Shown: positions 51,029-59,987 of the stretch, one piece after another
How the letters are laid out: each line of letters starts with the position of its first letter
Position numbering within the stretch: position 1 is the first letter of the stretch
Assembly (NCBI RefSeq): GCF_004217145.1
Contig: NZ_SHKR01000013.1
Location: 248,001-312,000 of the forward strand
Length of the DNA stretch: 64,000 bases
Source: Kribbella rubisoli
GTDB lineage: Bacteria > Actinomycetota > Actinomycetes > Propionibacteriales > Kribbellaceae
Direction: 5' to 3'
Position numbers and translations under genes: made by a program
Notes under the pieces: model-generated
Told to the model about the DNA's origin: nothing
What the model saw: the letters and a program-made list of their open reading frames with translations, nothing else
Database searches by the model: none

Positions 51029-52609
51029 TCAGGCTGAGTGGACGTGCGGGTGGCGGTCCTCGACGACGTACGTCGCTCGGGTGGTGATCGGGGCGTTCGG
51101 GGTCTCGACGTACGGCACGACCCGGAAGTCAGACTTCCACTGCTTCTGGTCGGCCGTGACCCGGACGTACCCGCGCTGGGAGTTGAAGAACTTCAGGTGC
51201 GGGTTGGCCTCGAGGAACTGCCGGCCTTGGTCGGTCATGTCGGCGCCGTTGCCGCCGCTGGTGATCGACGTACCGACGAACTCGGTGCCGACCGTGGCGG
51301 AGTCCGGGTTCGCGTAGTCGCGCTTGAGTTCGAGGGCGTAGTTCTGGTGCCGGTCGCCGGTGATGACGACCAGGTTGCGGACGCCGCTGTCCTGCGCGGC
51401 CCCGAGAACCTTGTTGCGCTCAGCAACATAACCGTCCCACGGGTCCAGCCAGACATGGGTTTCCGGACCGGGCGTCCAGTCGGTCTGGCCCATGGGGGTC
51501 TGGTTGCCGATCACCTGCCAGCGGGCCTTCGACTGCCGGAACCCGTCCAGCAGCCAGGCGCGCTGCTTGCCGCCGAGCATCGTGTTGTCCGGGTTGAACC
51601 GGTCGTCACAGGTGGACGAGTCGCCGTCGCCGCACGGCTGGTCGGTGCGGTGCTGGCGGGTGTCGAGGATGGTGAAGTCGGCGAGCCGGCCGTACGGGAG
51701 GCGCCGGTGGTAACGGATGTCCGGACCGGACGGCATCTGCGCGTGCCGCAGCGGCAGGTTCTCGTACATCGCCTGGAAGGCATCGGCGCGGCGGGCCCGG
51801 AACACGGCCGGGTCCTGGTCCGGCTCGGTGTCGATCTGTGAGATGTCGCCGGCCCAGTTGTTCTCGACCTCGTGGTCGTCGAACGTGTGGATCCACGGGT
51901 GCGCGGCGTGCGCGGCCTGCAGCGGCGCCTCGGTCTTGTAGAGGCTGTACTGCAGGCGGTAGCGGGCCAGGTCGAACGTCTCGGTGTGGAACCGCGGGTC
52001 GGTTGTGACGAGGCGCTTGTTGGTCTTCACGCCGGACTCGTAGATGTAGTCGCCGAGGTGCACGACCAGGTCGAGGTCCTCGTTCGCCATGTGGTCGTAC
52101 GCCGTGAAGTAGCCGTCCTGCCAGGCGTTGCAGGACGCGAACGCGAACTTGAGCTCGCGCGGGGTCGTCAGCGGGTGCGGCGCGGTCCGGGTGCGGCCGG
52201 TCGGCGAGACCTCGCGGCCGCTGCGGAATCGGTAGTAGTACACGTGGTCGGGCAGCAGGCCGCGGACCTCGGGGTGGACGGAGTGGCCGAGTTCGGGTGT
52301 GGCGAGGACGCTGGATCGCCGTACGACGTGGCGGAAGCTCTGGTCGTACGCGACCTCGTACTCGACCCGGACCGGACGCGCGGGCATGCCGCCCTTCCCG
52401 TCGACGGCGTACGGGTCGGTGGCGAGGCGGGTCCACAGCACGACCCCGTCGTACTGCGGATCGCCCGAGCCGACCCCGAGCGTGAACGGGTTGCCGGTGC
52501 CGGACGGGCTGGCGTACGTGGTCGAGGCGTCCCAGGCCCCGGTGCCGAGCAGTACGGCGGCAGCGCCCGCACCCCCGTACCCCAGGAAGCGACGGCGTGA
52601 CACGGACAT
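51029..52609 (-). CDS. phoD: PhoD-type alkaline phosphatase/phosphodiesterase
   Basis: 526 aa, secreted by the Tat pathway: SRRRFLG at the N-terminus, then a hydrophobic stretch. Metal-binding motifs of the PhoD family: FAFASCNAWQDGYF, VVHLGDYIYE, HTFDDHEVENNWAGD, VITGDRHQNYALEL. Releases phosphate from phosphodiesters such as teichoic-acid fragments when phosphate is scarce. GGAGG lies 5 bases before ATG 52609. Repeats upstream may be PhoP sites. Confidence 0.94.
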   Translation of the reverse strand: MSVSRRRFLGYGGAGAAAVLLGTGAWDASTTYASPSGTGNPFTLGVGSGDPQYDGVVLWTRLATDPYAVDGKGGMPARPVRVEYEVAYDQSFRHVVRRSSVLATPELGHSVHPEVRGLLPDHVYYYRFRSGREVSPTGRTRTAPHPLTTPRELKFAFASCNAWQDGYFTAYDHMANEDLDLVVHLGDYIYESGVKTNKRLVTTDPRFHTETFDLARYRLQYSLYKTEAPLQAAHAAHPWIHTFDDHEVENNWAGDISQIDTEPDQDPAVFRARRADAFQAMYENLPLRHAQMPSGPDIRYHRRLPYGRLADFTILDTRQHRTDQPCGDGDSSTCDDRFNPDNTMLGGKQRAWLLDGFRQSKARWQVIGNQTPMGQTDWTPGPETHVWLDPWDGYVAERNKVLGAAQDSGVRNLVVITGDRHQNYALELKRDYANPDSATVGTEFVGTSITSGGNGADMTDQGRQFLEANPHLKFFNSQRGYVRVTADQKQWKSDFRVVPYVETPNAPITTRATYVVEDRHPHVHSA

Positions 52610-52682
52610 GGTTCCTCCAGATGAAGGGCGGGTCAGGTGGGGGAAAGCGGTGTCAGTGTTTCGACGGCAGGTGGCGATAGGG

Positions 52683-52710
52683 TTAACAGCCTTGGTCGGT
52701 AAATTAACAG
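52683..52710. promoter_or_regulatory. direct repeats upstream of phoD
   Basis: TTAACAG at 52683-52689 and 52704-52710, 21 bases apart, about 75-100 bases upstream of the phoD start. Spacing near two helical turns could reflect PhoP binding, but PHO boxes use 11-base repeats, so the fit is imperfect. Confidence 0.3.
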
Positions 52711-52777
52711 GTGTCGACGGTAGGAATCCGGACTTCGCTACGCTGGGCCGATTGCTAGCTACTCGGGGAGCTGACTG

Positions 52778-53008
52778 ATGGCCTACGAACCGTGCCGCTA
52801 CGCCCAGCGCTGGCCGGAGTTGTTCGAATCGCTCGACGATGACCAGAAGCAGCGGGTCAGCGACGCGCTCGCGAACAACCGGCTGGAAGGCTGGGAGCCG
52901 CAACGCGACGACGTCGCCGACCTGGCCGACCGCGAGGCGGGCCGGATCGACACCGCGGAATACATCCGCCGCACGATGTCGAAGGTGACCGGCGGAGACC
53001 CGGTCTGA
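52778..53008 (+). CDS. antitoxin VbhA-like small protein
   Basis: 76 aa. RWPELFESLDDDQKQRVSDALANNRLEGWEPQRDDVADLADREAGRIDTAEYIRR resembles VbhA-family antitoxins (short helical proteins that inhibit Fic AMPylases). The Fic inhibition helix motif S/T-x-x-x-E-G/N would fall at ALANNRLEG, where N-N-R-L-E-G keeps the Glu-Gly. No fic gene is adjacent. GGGGAG precedes the ATG. Could be a repurposed orphan. Confidence 0.68.
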   Translation: MAYEPCRYAQRWPELFESLDDDQKQRVSDALANNRLEGWEPQRDDVADLADREAGRIDTAEYIRRTMSKVTGGDPV

Positions 53009-53051
53009 CTCACCGGACAGGGCCTGCGGCCCGCGGTGCAGGATAGGCGGT

Positions 53052-53534
53052 ATGCAGACCGACGAACGGATTCGCCGTGCCCGGCCGGAGGACATCCCGG
53101 CGATCGTGGAGCTCGTGTACGCGCTGGCGGAGTACGAGCGCGCACCCGACGAGTGCCACCTGACCGCCCCGCAACTGCAGACCGCGCTCTTCGGCCCCAA
53201 TCCAGCAGTCTTCTGCCATGTCGCCGAACACGACGGCGAGATTGCCGGCTGCGCGATCTGGTTCCTCAACTTCTCCACCTGGCGCGGCGTCCACGGCATC
53301 TACCTGGAAGACCTCTTCGTCCGCCCCGAAACCCGAGGCACCGGCCTGGGCAAAGCCCTCCTCACCGCACTGGCCCAAGAATGCGTCACCAACAACTACG
53401 AACGCCTCGAATGGTCCGTCCTCAACTGGAACACCCCCGCCATCGACTTCTACAAGTCCCTAGGCGCCACCCCCCAAGAAGACTGGACCGTCTACCGCCT
53501 AACCGACGCAGCCCTCACCAAGCTGGGTTCATAA
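53052..53534 (+). CDS. GNAT acetyltransferase (diamine acetyltransferase-like)
   Basis: 160 aa. SSAT-like features: IRRARPEDIPAIVELVYALAEYERAPDE, AIWFLNFSTWRGVHGIYLEDLFVRPETRGTGLGKALLTALAQ (acetyl-CoA motif with the characteristic L-E-D-L-F-V-R-P), LEWSVLNWNTPAIDFYKSLGA. Probably acetylates polyamines or a related amine. Confidence 0.9.
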   Translation: MQTDERIRRARPEDIPAIVELVYALAEYERAPDECHLTAPQLQTALFGPNPAVFCHVAEHDGEIAGCAIWFLNFSTWRGVHGIYLEDLFVRPETRGTGLGKALLTALAQECVTNNYERLEWSVLNWNTPAIDFYKSLGATPQEDWTVYRLTDAALTKLGS

Positions 53535-53918
53535 AGGCAGAGGTGGTTGGAGGAGAGCCCCCACGCGGTGCTACGCGCGGCTCCTTCGTCGCCGTGCTGC
53601 GCGCCGCTCCCACCCACCCTGGGGCGGTGCGTGCTGCCGCGCGCTCCTTGACGCTCATCGCGCGAACGTGCGGGCTGTCGCCCGTTCCTGCTCGCTCCGC
53701 TCGCGGCGACCTCGGCGTACCGGCAAGCGACGCTGTGTCGTCAGGCCGATGACGCCCCTCAGGAAGTGAGCTGGTAGCCGCCACGCGCTGCGCGCCGAAC
53801 TGGCCGCGCGGGCTGTTGAGCGCCGGGGATGTCAAAAGTTGCAAACGGGGAGCGGATTGCGGGGTTGATCCGGCAGGATGGGCCGGCGGTTGGTCTGGAT
53901 TGGTGGGGGTGCGGGGAG
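53535..53918. other. intergenic region without a supported gene
   Basis: About 300-380 bases depending on the start of the next gene. GC-rich; frames on both strands look like low-complexity shadow. It contains CTCGCTCCGCTCG (53691-53703), the inverse of the 13-mer in the glxK palindrome. No clear promoter, RNA or terminator seen. Confidence 0.5.
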
Positions 53919-55571
53919 ATGGCTGGGGAGTTGCGGGTTACAGAGGTGGACGGGGTTCCCGTCTACTGGGTGCCGGGTGAGGGCCGGATGCGGGCCAGCC
54001 TGTGGTTCCGAGGCGGGTTTGCGGACGACACGCTGCCCACGCATGGCTGGCGGCACCTGCTTGAGCATCTCGCGCTGCACGATCGCGACACGATCCGCGT
54101 GCCGATCAACGGGCGCGTCACCATGCTGCATACGACGTTCGACGCCGAAGGTGAACCCGAGGACATCGTCACCTTCCTGCGGGACCTGTGCGGTTGGCTG
54201 AACGCGCCCGACTTCGGCGAGCTGGAGCACGAGCGGCGAGTCCTGCGCGCCGAGAGCGCGCGGCGAGGTGCGGGGCCCGTAGAGCTGCACATGTTGTGGC
54301 GGTACGGCGCCCAGGGGCCGGGGCTCGTCGCATATAGCGAGTACGGGCTGCAGACCGCCGAACCGGATCGTCTGCGAGCGCTGGCTGCGGAGGTTTTCGC
54401 CCGCGGGAACGCCGTACTCGCACTGACCGGTCACCCGCCGGCGGGTCTGCGGCTTCCGCTGCCCGACGGTTCGCGGTCACCCGCCCGGGTCGCCGTGCCG
54501 TGCGATCAGAGGTTGCCGCTCGGCTTCGGCGGCCCTCCGGGATCCGTGGCGGTGTCGGGCGTGCTTCAGCGATCGACCGTCGGCCCCGCGCTGGGTCGGG
54601 CCTTGCGGCGTGGGCTGGAGGACGGGTTCCGGCACGGCGCCGGAGTCGGGTACAGCGGATGGCACTCGTACGAACTGGTCGACGCGGAGAACGCGATGCT
54701 CACCGCCGGGATCGACATGCTGCCCGAGGCGCGACCGACGGTGGTCGCCCAGACCTTGGACGTACTTCGCGACCTGCGCCAGCGCGGTCCGGACCCGACC
54801 GAGCTGCGCGACGACGTGGACCAGGAGATCCGGCGGATCAAGGCCGAGCCGGCCGAACACTGGATGCCGTACGTCGCGGCACGCGAGGTCCTGCTGGGGC
54901 GTCCGGTACTGGAACGCGACGAGCTGATTGCTGAGGCCGAGGAGATCACGGTCGGCGAGGTCCGCCGGGCCGCGGATGCGTTGTGGGACAGCGTGCTGCT
55001 GTCGGTCGATCCCGACGCGACGACCGATCCCCGGCTGAACTGGATCACTCGTCCGCCGGGCTCGAGGTCGACGCCCACCGGCCGACGCTTCAGAGCGGCC
55101 GGCTGGCCGGTCGTGAAGGGCGAGCTGACCGTCGGCCGCAGCGGCGCTCACCTCGAGACGGGATCCGCTGAGGCTTCGGCGTCGTACGACGACCTTGCAG
55201 CTCTGATCGCATATCCGGACGGTGGTCGGCAGCTCGTCCGGCGCGACGGCTATCAATTGCAGATCGAGCCGGCCCGATGGCGGAACGGTCAACAGGCTGT
55301 GGCAGCCGTCGACGATGCGGTCTCCCCGACGTTGAAGGTCCCGATGCCGGCCCGCGATCCGGAGGACATTCCGCGCAGCGCGGTGACGCGACGCCACCTG
55401 GCGACGTACCTGCTCAAGAAGCCTGCGTTCTGGGTCGCTCTGATTTGCGTCGCCGTGGTCGTCATCGGCCTGGCCAGCGGCATCCCGGCTCAGCGGATCG
55501 CCCAGCCGGGAGCCGTCGCCGTGCTCCTCGTCGGTGTCATCGTTGCCGTCTACAACCTTCGCCGGGGTTGA
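53919..55571 (+). CDS. membrane-anchored M16-family metallopeptidase-like protein
   Basis: 550 aa from ATG 53919 (an upstream ATG at 53829 would add 30). Residues about 20-390 are an M16 peptidase domain: the zinc motif H-x-x-E-H occurs in GWRHLLEHLALHDRD, with a downstream Glu in LEHERRVLRAESARRG. Then a short folded region (ASYDDLAALIAYPDGGRQLVRRDGYQLQIEP) and, at the end, two TM helices (PAFWVALICVAVVVIGLASG and AVAVLLVGVIVAVYNL). There is no signal peptide, so the peptidase should face the cytoplasm. The second, inactive M16 half seems present but divergent. Confidence 0.75.
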   Translation: MAGELRVTEVDGVPVYWVPGEGRMRASLWFRGGFADDTLPTHGWRHLLEHLALHDRDTIRVPINGRVTMLHTTFDAEGEPEDIVTFLRDLCGWLNAPDFGELEHERRVLRAESARRGAGPVELHMLWRYGAQGPGLVAYSEYGLQTAEPDRLRALAAEVFARGNAVLALTGHPPAGLRLPLPDGSRSPARVAVPCDQRLPLGFGGPPGSVAVSGVLQRSTVGPALGRALRRGLEDGFRHGAGVGYSGWHSYELVDAENAMLTAGIDMLPEARPTVVAQTLDVLRDLRQRGPDPTELRDDVDQEIRRIKAEPAEHWMPYVAAREVLLGRPVLERDELIAEAEEITVGEVRRAADALWDSVLLSVDPDATTDPRLNWITRPPGSRSTPTGRRFRAAGWPVVKGELTVGRSGAHLETGSAEASASYDDLAALIAYPDGGRQLVRRDGYQLQIEPARWRNGQQAVAAVDDAVSPTLKVPMPARDPEDIPRSAVTRRHLATYLLKKPAFWVALICVAVVVIGLASGIPAQRIAQPGAVAVLLVGVIVAVYNLRRG

Positions 55572-56635
55572 CTCAGGAAGCGGTCGCGTAGCTCAGTGAG
55601 TAGTTGGGACTTGTCGGTGAACGGCTCGGTGGCCAACCAGATCGTCTCGACCGCGGCCGAGAATGAGTCCACGTTGAAGGTGGCGGTGACTACAGTCACG
55701 GCGTTGTCGAACGGGTCGCGGTCAGCGAACCACCCGTAGGCCTGGGTGACGAACTGGTGGACGGGGGCGCTGGCATCTGTCACCGGTTCGACCCGTGGTA
55801 GCGGTCCGTTGAGGGTCTCGAGCCAATCGGTGCCACGGTCCATGCGGTCCAAGATGCCGGCAATCCGCTCGTTGCCGGCGTACCCGGCCTCCTCGCACCC
55901 GCGTCGTGCCGCCCACCGTGCGATCAAGCGCAACGTCTGCGGTTCGGTCTGCTCGAGCGCATCCACCAAGGCCCGGTCCATGAATGCCAGCTCCCGGCCG
56001 TTCATGGTGCGCTCCAGCCGTTCGGTTGGCAGCGTGCCGCCCCAGGCCGCTGCCCGCTCGGCGAGGCGGCGCTCTCCCTCCTGGCGCGCCTTCTCCTGCT
56101 TCAGTTCCGCGAGCTGGGCAGGTGTCGGCTGCTGACGGGCGAACTTGTGCCAGTACGCCGCCTGCTTACTGGTCTCCTTAACCACCCGATCAGGCGCAGG
56201 CCGAGCCGGCCAGAACTGCAGGAGGTAGCGATCGACGAGCGGTTCGCCGTCCCGCGGTGGGCCGGACTGGTGGCCGGCGTCCATGCCCCAAGCGGAGTAC
56301 CGGACTCGGTAGGTGACCTGCTCCAGCTCCAGCGGCAACCGCTGGTACCCAAGACTCGTCAACAACACGTCGCTAGGCGGCAGGTACGACGCCTCGACCA
56401 CGTCCTCAGCGTCGTACTCGACAGACGGCATCCGGTCGTGTACTTCAACCCGGAGCTCGACCTTCCCCGTGTGCAGCCCGGTCCGCAGGAACAACTTGCC
56501 CGGCACAGCCGCCCCGCACAATCCGTTCCGCTGTCCGGCAAAGCACTCCTCCGGAGCGCAGTACTCGTCGGGACCCGCGACGTAGATCTGCCCGTACTCG
56601 AGCCAGAACGGCCCGTCCGTGACGACCCGAGTCAT
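55550..56635 (-). CDS. uncharacterised protein with possible coiled coil
   Basis: 361 aa, not recognised. The N-terminal 120 residues are beta-rich with Cys pairs (DEYCAPEECFAGQRNGLCG) and PSVEYDAEDVVEASYLPPSD. The middle (about 165-205) is highly charged and helical (LAELKQEKARQEGERRLAERAAAW), a probable coiled coil. The C-terminal part has DNAVTVVTATFNVDSFSAAVETIW. It overlaps the secreted-protein gene upstream by 4 bases (ATGA) and the M16 gene convergently by 22 bases. Coupling suggests joint function with the secreted protein. Confidence 0.6.
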   Translation of the reverse strand: MTRVVTDGPFWLEYGQIYVAGPDEYCAPEECFAGQRNGLCGAAVPGKLFLRTGLHTGKVELRVEVHDRMPSVEYDAEDVVEASYLPPSDVLLTSLGYQRLPLELEQVTYRVRYSAWGMDAGHQSGPPRDGEPLVDRYLLQFWPARPAPDRVVKETSKQAAYWHKFARQQPTPAQLAELKQEKARQEGERRLAERAAAWGGTLPTERLERTMNGRELAFMDRALVDALEQTEPQTLRLIARWAARRGCEEAGYAGNERIAGILDRMDRGTDWLETLNGPLPRVEPVTDASAPVHQFVTQAYGWFADRDPFDNAVTVVTATFNVDSFSAAVETIWLATEPFTDKSQLLTELRDRFLSQPRRRL

Positions 56636-57516
56636 TCGCCGGTGAGGTTCTTGTATTCGCGGGTCATCGCGAAGTAGGTGCGCGCGTCGAAGGTGGCGCC
56701 GATCTTGCCCAGACTCCGGATCACCGTCGCCGATCCGTTGGCGTGCCCAACGGCGTACAGGTAGGCGGTGTCGGTGTCCTGGTCGACGGCCGTCAGGAGC
56801 GTGCCGTTCTGCCCGCAGCTGTCGACCACCAACGACTCGAACCGTTCCCAGCCCGCGTCACGCACCCGGCGGACGATCCGCGCCAGCGGCAGCCGGACCG
56901 GGATCCGGATTGTGTACAGCGCGCCGCCGCGGGTCGTCGCCAGCAGCGTGTCGTACGACGCGTTCTCGCTGATCACCGTCATCGCCTTGACGGAGCCGAA
57001 GCCGGGAGCCGAGCCGTACGGCATGATCCCCTCGTACCGGAACAGCGTGCCGTCGTTGCGCAGGCCGTACATAAGCATGTCGCGGCCCTTGCGCGCCGCG
57101 ACGTCCGACGTAGCGAGTTGCGTGAACGCGCCCCAGCCGCCGTTGATCCGCCGATCGATGATGTCGGGATTCGAGCTGCCCGGGTGGTAGGTCAGCGTCG
57201 GCTGGTAGATCCCGGTGCCGGAGAGCATCATGGCGCGCCACTCGCTGAGACCTTGCTGCGGATAGAGCCGGTAGTACCAGCTCGCGCTCGCCCTCGCATA
57301 GCTGAGGCCGGCACCGCCGAAGCGGACTTGCTTGACCGCCGGCACCGCGGTCGCGGTCACGTCCCAGGCGCTCAGGCCGCCTTCAACGTCCTGAAAGCCG
57401 ACGCGCTGGACACACGGCGAGGTCACCGCATCAGCCGTCGCCGCATCAGCTGATGCTGGAACCACGGCAGCTGTGACAAGCCCAACCGCCAGCATCAGCG
57501 CAAGTTTGCGCAGCAT
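56632..57516 (-). CDS. secreted beta-propeller-like protein
   Basis: 294 aa with a Sec signal peptide (MLRKLALMLAVGLVTAAVVPASADA). The mature part has repeated blade-like segments (GRDMLMYGLRNDGTLFRYEGI, SYDTLLATTRGGALYTIRIP, QNGTLLTAVDQDTDTAYLYAVG) as in tachylectin-type propellers, and two Cys. Carbohydrate binding is possible but unproven. GGGGGG precedes the ATG. Confidence 0.72.
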   Translation of the reverse strand: MLRKLALMLAVGLVTAAVVPASADAATADAVTSPCVQRVGFQDVEGGLSAWDVTATAVPAVKQVRFGGAGLSYARASASWYYRLYPQQGLSEWRAMMLSGTGIYQPTLTYHPGSSNPDIIDRRINGGWGAFTQLATSDVAARKGRDMLMYGLRNDGTLFRYEGIMPYGSAPGFGSVKAMTVISENASYDTLLATTRGGALYTIRIPVRLPLARIVRRVRDAGWERFESLVVDSCGQNGTLLTAVDQDTDTAYLYAVGHANGSATVIRSLGKIGATFDARTYFAMTREYKNLTGE

Positions 57517-57690
57517 GTGTCGATCCCCCCATTCAATGGATCCCCATTTGAACCACAAGCACGACCAACACTTCAAGTCGCCTGCAGCTTGCTGCAACCA
57601 GATGCATGGCCTTCTGCTGTGCGACGAACACGCCGATGACAGCCGCAAGCGCGGCCTAACACCGCGTGGGGGCTTTCAACCTCCCGGTAA

Positions 57691-59130
57691 CTAGATGCGG
57701 CGGTTCTTTGCGGTGTACATCGCCTGGTCGGCCTCGTGGAGGAGGGTGTCTAGGTCGGTGGTGGTGGGGGTGATGGGGACGGTGCCGACGCTGGTGGTGA
57801 CTTCTACGGCGATGTTGGGGAGGGGGCGGCTGACGGCGGACTCCAGGCGGGCAATCAGGGTGGTCAGGTCGTCGCCGGCGATGTCTTCGGCCAGTACGGC
57901 GAACTCGTCGCCGCCGAGGCGTGCAACGGTGTCGCCGTGGCGGACGGCCGTGGTCAGGCGGATCGCGATCTCGCGCAACGCCCGGTCGCCGGCCTCGTGG
58001 CCGTAGCCGTCGTTGACGAGTTTGAAGTGGTTCAGGTCGCAGAAGAGGAGCGCGCCGGGGCGGCCCGTCGTACGTGTCCGCTCGAGGACCTTTGTGAATC
58101 GGTGCTGCAAGAGCCGCCGGTTCGGCAGGCCGGTGAGTGGGTCGTGCGCCGCATGGTGGCGGAGCTCCCGTTCGGCGTCCTTGCGGGCCGTTACGTCGTC
58201 GATCTGGATCAATAGGATCCGCGGCCGCTCGACGCCTTGTTCGACGATCGCCGCCGTACCGCCGAGCCAGATCGCGTTCCCGCTCGGCTGCGTGAACACC
58301 CGCTCGAACCGGTACGTACCGTTGCCAGCAGCAACATCCTCCAGATCGGACCGGGTCGACCCAGGCTCCTCGTCGCGCAGGAACTGCGCCAGCCGCGCCC
58401 CGAGCAGATCACTGGCGTCGTACCCCGTGATCCGGCAGAACGCGTCGTTCACGCGCAGGATCCGGCCGCGCTCCGGCCCGTCGAATCCGATCGTCGCCAT
58501 GCCGTTCCCGGCGCCCTCGAAGACCAGCCGGAACGTCGCCTCGCTCGCCTCCAGCCGCGTCTTCTCGGCGAGCAACTGATCCGTCAGCCGCGCCTTGTCG
58601 ATCGCCAGCCCGGCCTGGGTCGCGAAGATCTCCAGCAGCTCCCGGTGCACCGGCCCGGGCCGGCGCTGATCCTCGGGCAGATCGACCGACAGCATCCCGA
58701 CCAGCTCCCCGTCCGAGGAGTACAACGGAGCGAACAGTGCGTCGAGCGGATGCCACGCACCCGGGTCGTCAGAGACGGGTACGTCGGGCACCCACCCGAC
58801 GACCTCGCCCTCGGGCAGCCGCTCGTGCGGCACGAACCGGAGCTTGCCCCAGGCATCCGCGATCGCGAACTCGGTGTCGAAGATGTCCGGCGCGCTCACC
58901 CGCCCGAGCAGCGCCTCGCGCGCCTCGGGTGAACCTGCGACCGCGATCACCTCGAACTTGCCGTCCGCGTGCCGCAGGTTCAGTACGGCGATCCCGAAGC
59001 CGAGCCCGTTCACGACGCCGTCGACGACGGCCTGCAGCGTTTCGGCAAGGCTTCGCCCAGCGCCCATCCGGGCGCTCACTTCGTACAGGCGACGGACGGC
59101 ACTCAGCCGCACCGTTGGATCGTTCTGCAC
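57691..59130 (-). CDS. GAF-PAS-GGDEF diguanylate cyclase
   Basis: About 479 aa. GAF domain at roughly residues 15-190, PAS domain at 200-320 (TFRLVFEGAGNGMATIGFDG, DAFCRITGYDASDLLGARL), GGDEF domain at 325-479 with DPLTGLPNRRLLQHRF and VARLGGDEFAVLAED. An RHGD five residues before GGDEF forms the product-inhibition I-site, so it should be an active cyclase with feedback control, making c-di-GMP. No EAL domain. GTG 59130 chosen; GTGs at 59157/59154 are alternatives. The 174 bases downstream hold nothing recognisable. Confidence 0.93.
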   Translation of the reverse strand: MQNDPTVRLSAVRRLYEVSARMGAGRSLAETLQAVVDGVVNGLGFGIAVLNLRHADGKFEVIAVAGSPEAREALLGRVSAPDIFDTEFAIADAWGKLRFVPHERLPEGEVVGWVPDVPVSDDPGAWHPLDALFAPLYSSDGELVGMLSVDLPEDQRRPGPVHRELLEIFATQAGLAIDKARLTDQLLAEKTRLEASEATFRLVFEGAGNGMATIGFDGPERGRILRVNDAFCRITGYDASDLLGARLAQFLRDEEPGSTRSDLEDVAAGNGTYRFERVFTQPSGNAIWLGGTAAIVEQGVERPRILLIQIDDVTARKDAERELRHHAAHDPLTGLPNRRLLQHRFTKVLERTRTTGRPGALLFCDLNHFKLVNDGYGHEAGDRALREIAIRLTTAVRHGDTVARLGGDEFAVLAEDIAGDDLTTLIARLESAVSRPLPNIAVEVTTSVGTVPITPTTTDLDTLLHEADQAMYTAKNRRI

Positions 59131-59221
59131 CCGTCGAGAATAGGCCGATCTCACCACCTGTGAGCAGACGTAACCAGAATTGATCCGGTTAAGCGTTGGT
59201 TCTCACAGTCATGAGAACTCC

Positions 59222-59968
59222 TCAGTATCGGATCTCGGTCAGGCCGCGGTAGCTGCGTTCGGCCGACTTCCAGGCGTCGGTGGGCTTGTCGTGCTCGACC
59301 AGCCACTGCTCCACGCCGCCCGCCTGGGCGTGCTCGAACATCGCGCCGAAGTCGAGCTTGCCGGCGCCGACGTCCTCCCACGAACCGTCCTCGGCCATGT
59401 CCTTGACGTGCAGCGCGGGGAACCGGCCTGGGTGCTCCTGGAACAGCTTCGCCGGGTCGTGCCCGCCGTCGACCGCCCAGTACAGGTCCAGCTCGAAGCC
59501 GAGCAGCTCCGGGTCCACGCCGAGCAAAATGTCGTACAGCACCTGCCCGTCGACCTCGTCGAAGTCGCGCCCGTGGTTGTGGAACAGCAGCTTCAGCCCG
59601 GCGTCCCGCGCCACCTTCCCGGCCTCGGTGAACGCGGCCGCCGCGGCTTTGAAGCCCTCGACCGAGTGCTGCTCGGACGGGATCGACGGTACGACGGCCC
59701 ACTGCGCGCCGAGCGTCTTCACATCGGCGAGCGCGCCGGCCCAGTCGTCGGCCAGCCGCTTGTACCCGACGTGCTCGAGCACGATCTTCAGCCCGGCGTC
59801 GTCGGCGTACGACCGGATCTCCTCGGCGCTGTGGTCGAACCGGCCGCTCACACCGACAGTCTGATAGCCGATCCCGGCGAGGCGCTTCAGCGTCCCCGGG
59901 TAGTCCTCGGCCAGAACGTCCCGCATCGTGTAGAGGTGCATCCCGATACCACCGGCGGGAATAGTCAT
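59222..59968 (-). CDS. sugar phosphate isomerase/epimerase-like TIM barrel A
   Basis: 248-aa xylose-isomerase-like barrel: MHLYTMRDVLAEDYPGTLKRLAGIGYQTVGVSG, LKIVLEHVGYKRL, GLKLLFHNHGRDFDEVDG (metal His), GFELDLYWAVDGGHDPAKLF (metal Glu/Asp), PALHVKDMAEDG, WLVEHDKPTD. Metal-binding residues are intact. Last gene of the cupin-Gfo/Idh-DUF993 operon. GAGGAG precedes ATG 59968. Exact reaction unknown; some relatives act on 3-keto-glycosides or inositol intermediates. Confidence 0.85.
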   Translation of the reverse strand: MTIPAGGIGMHLYTMRDVLAEDYPGTLKRLAGIGYQTVGVSGRFDHSAEEIRSYADDAGLKIVLEHVGYKRLADDWAGALADVKTLGAQWAVVPSIPSEQHSVEGFKAAAAAFTEAGKVARDAGLKLLFHNHGRDFDEVDGQVLYDILLGVDPELLGFELDLYWAVDGGHDPAKLFQEHPGRFPALHVKDMAEDGSWEDVGAGKLDFGAMFEHAQAGGVEQWLVEHDKPTDAWKSAERSYRGLTEIRY

Positions 59969-59987
59969 GCAGACAGCTCCTCGGTAA

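Noticed and set aside
53535..53828. Minus-strand open frame 53515-53844 as a gene
   Set aside because: Low-complexity Arg/Ala/Pro/Ser-rich translation without a ribosome site or motif; probably non-coding GC-rich DNA.
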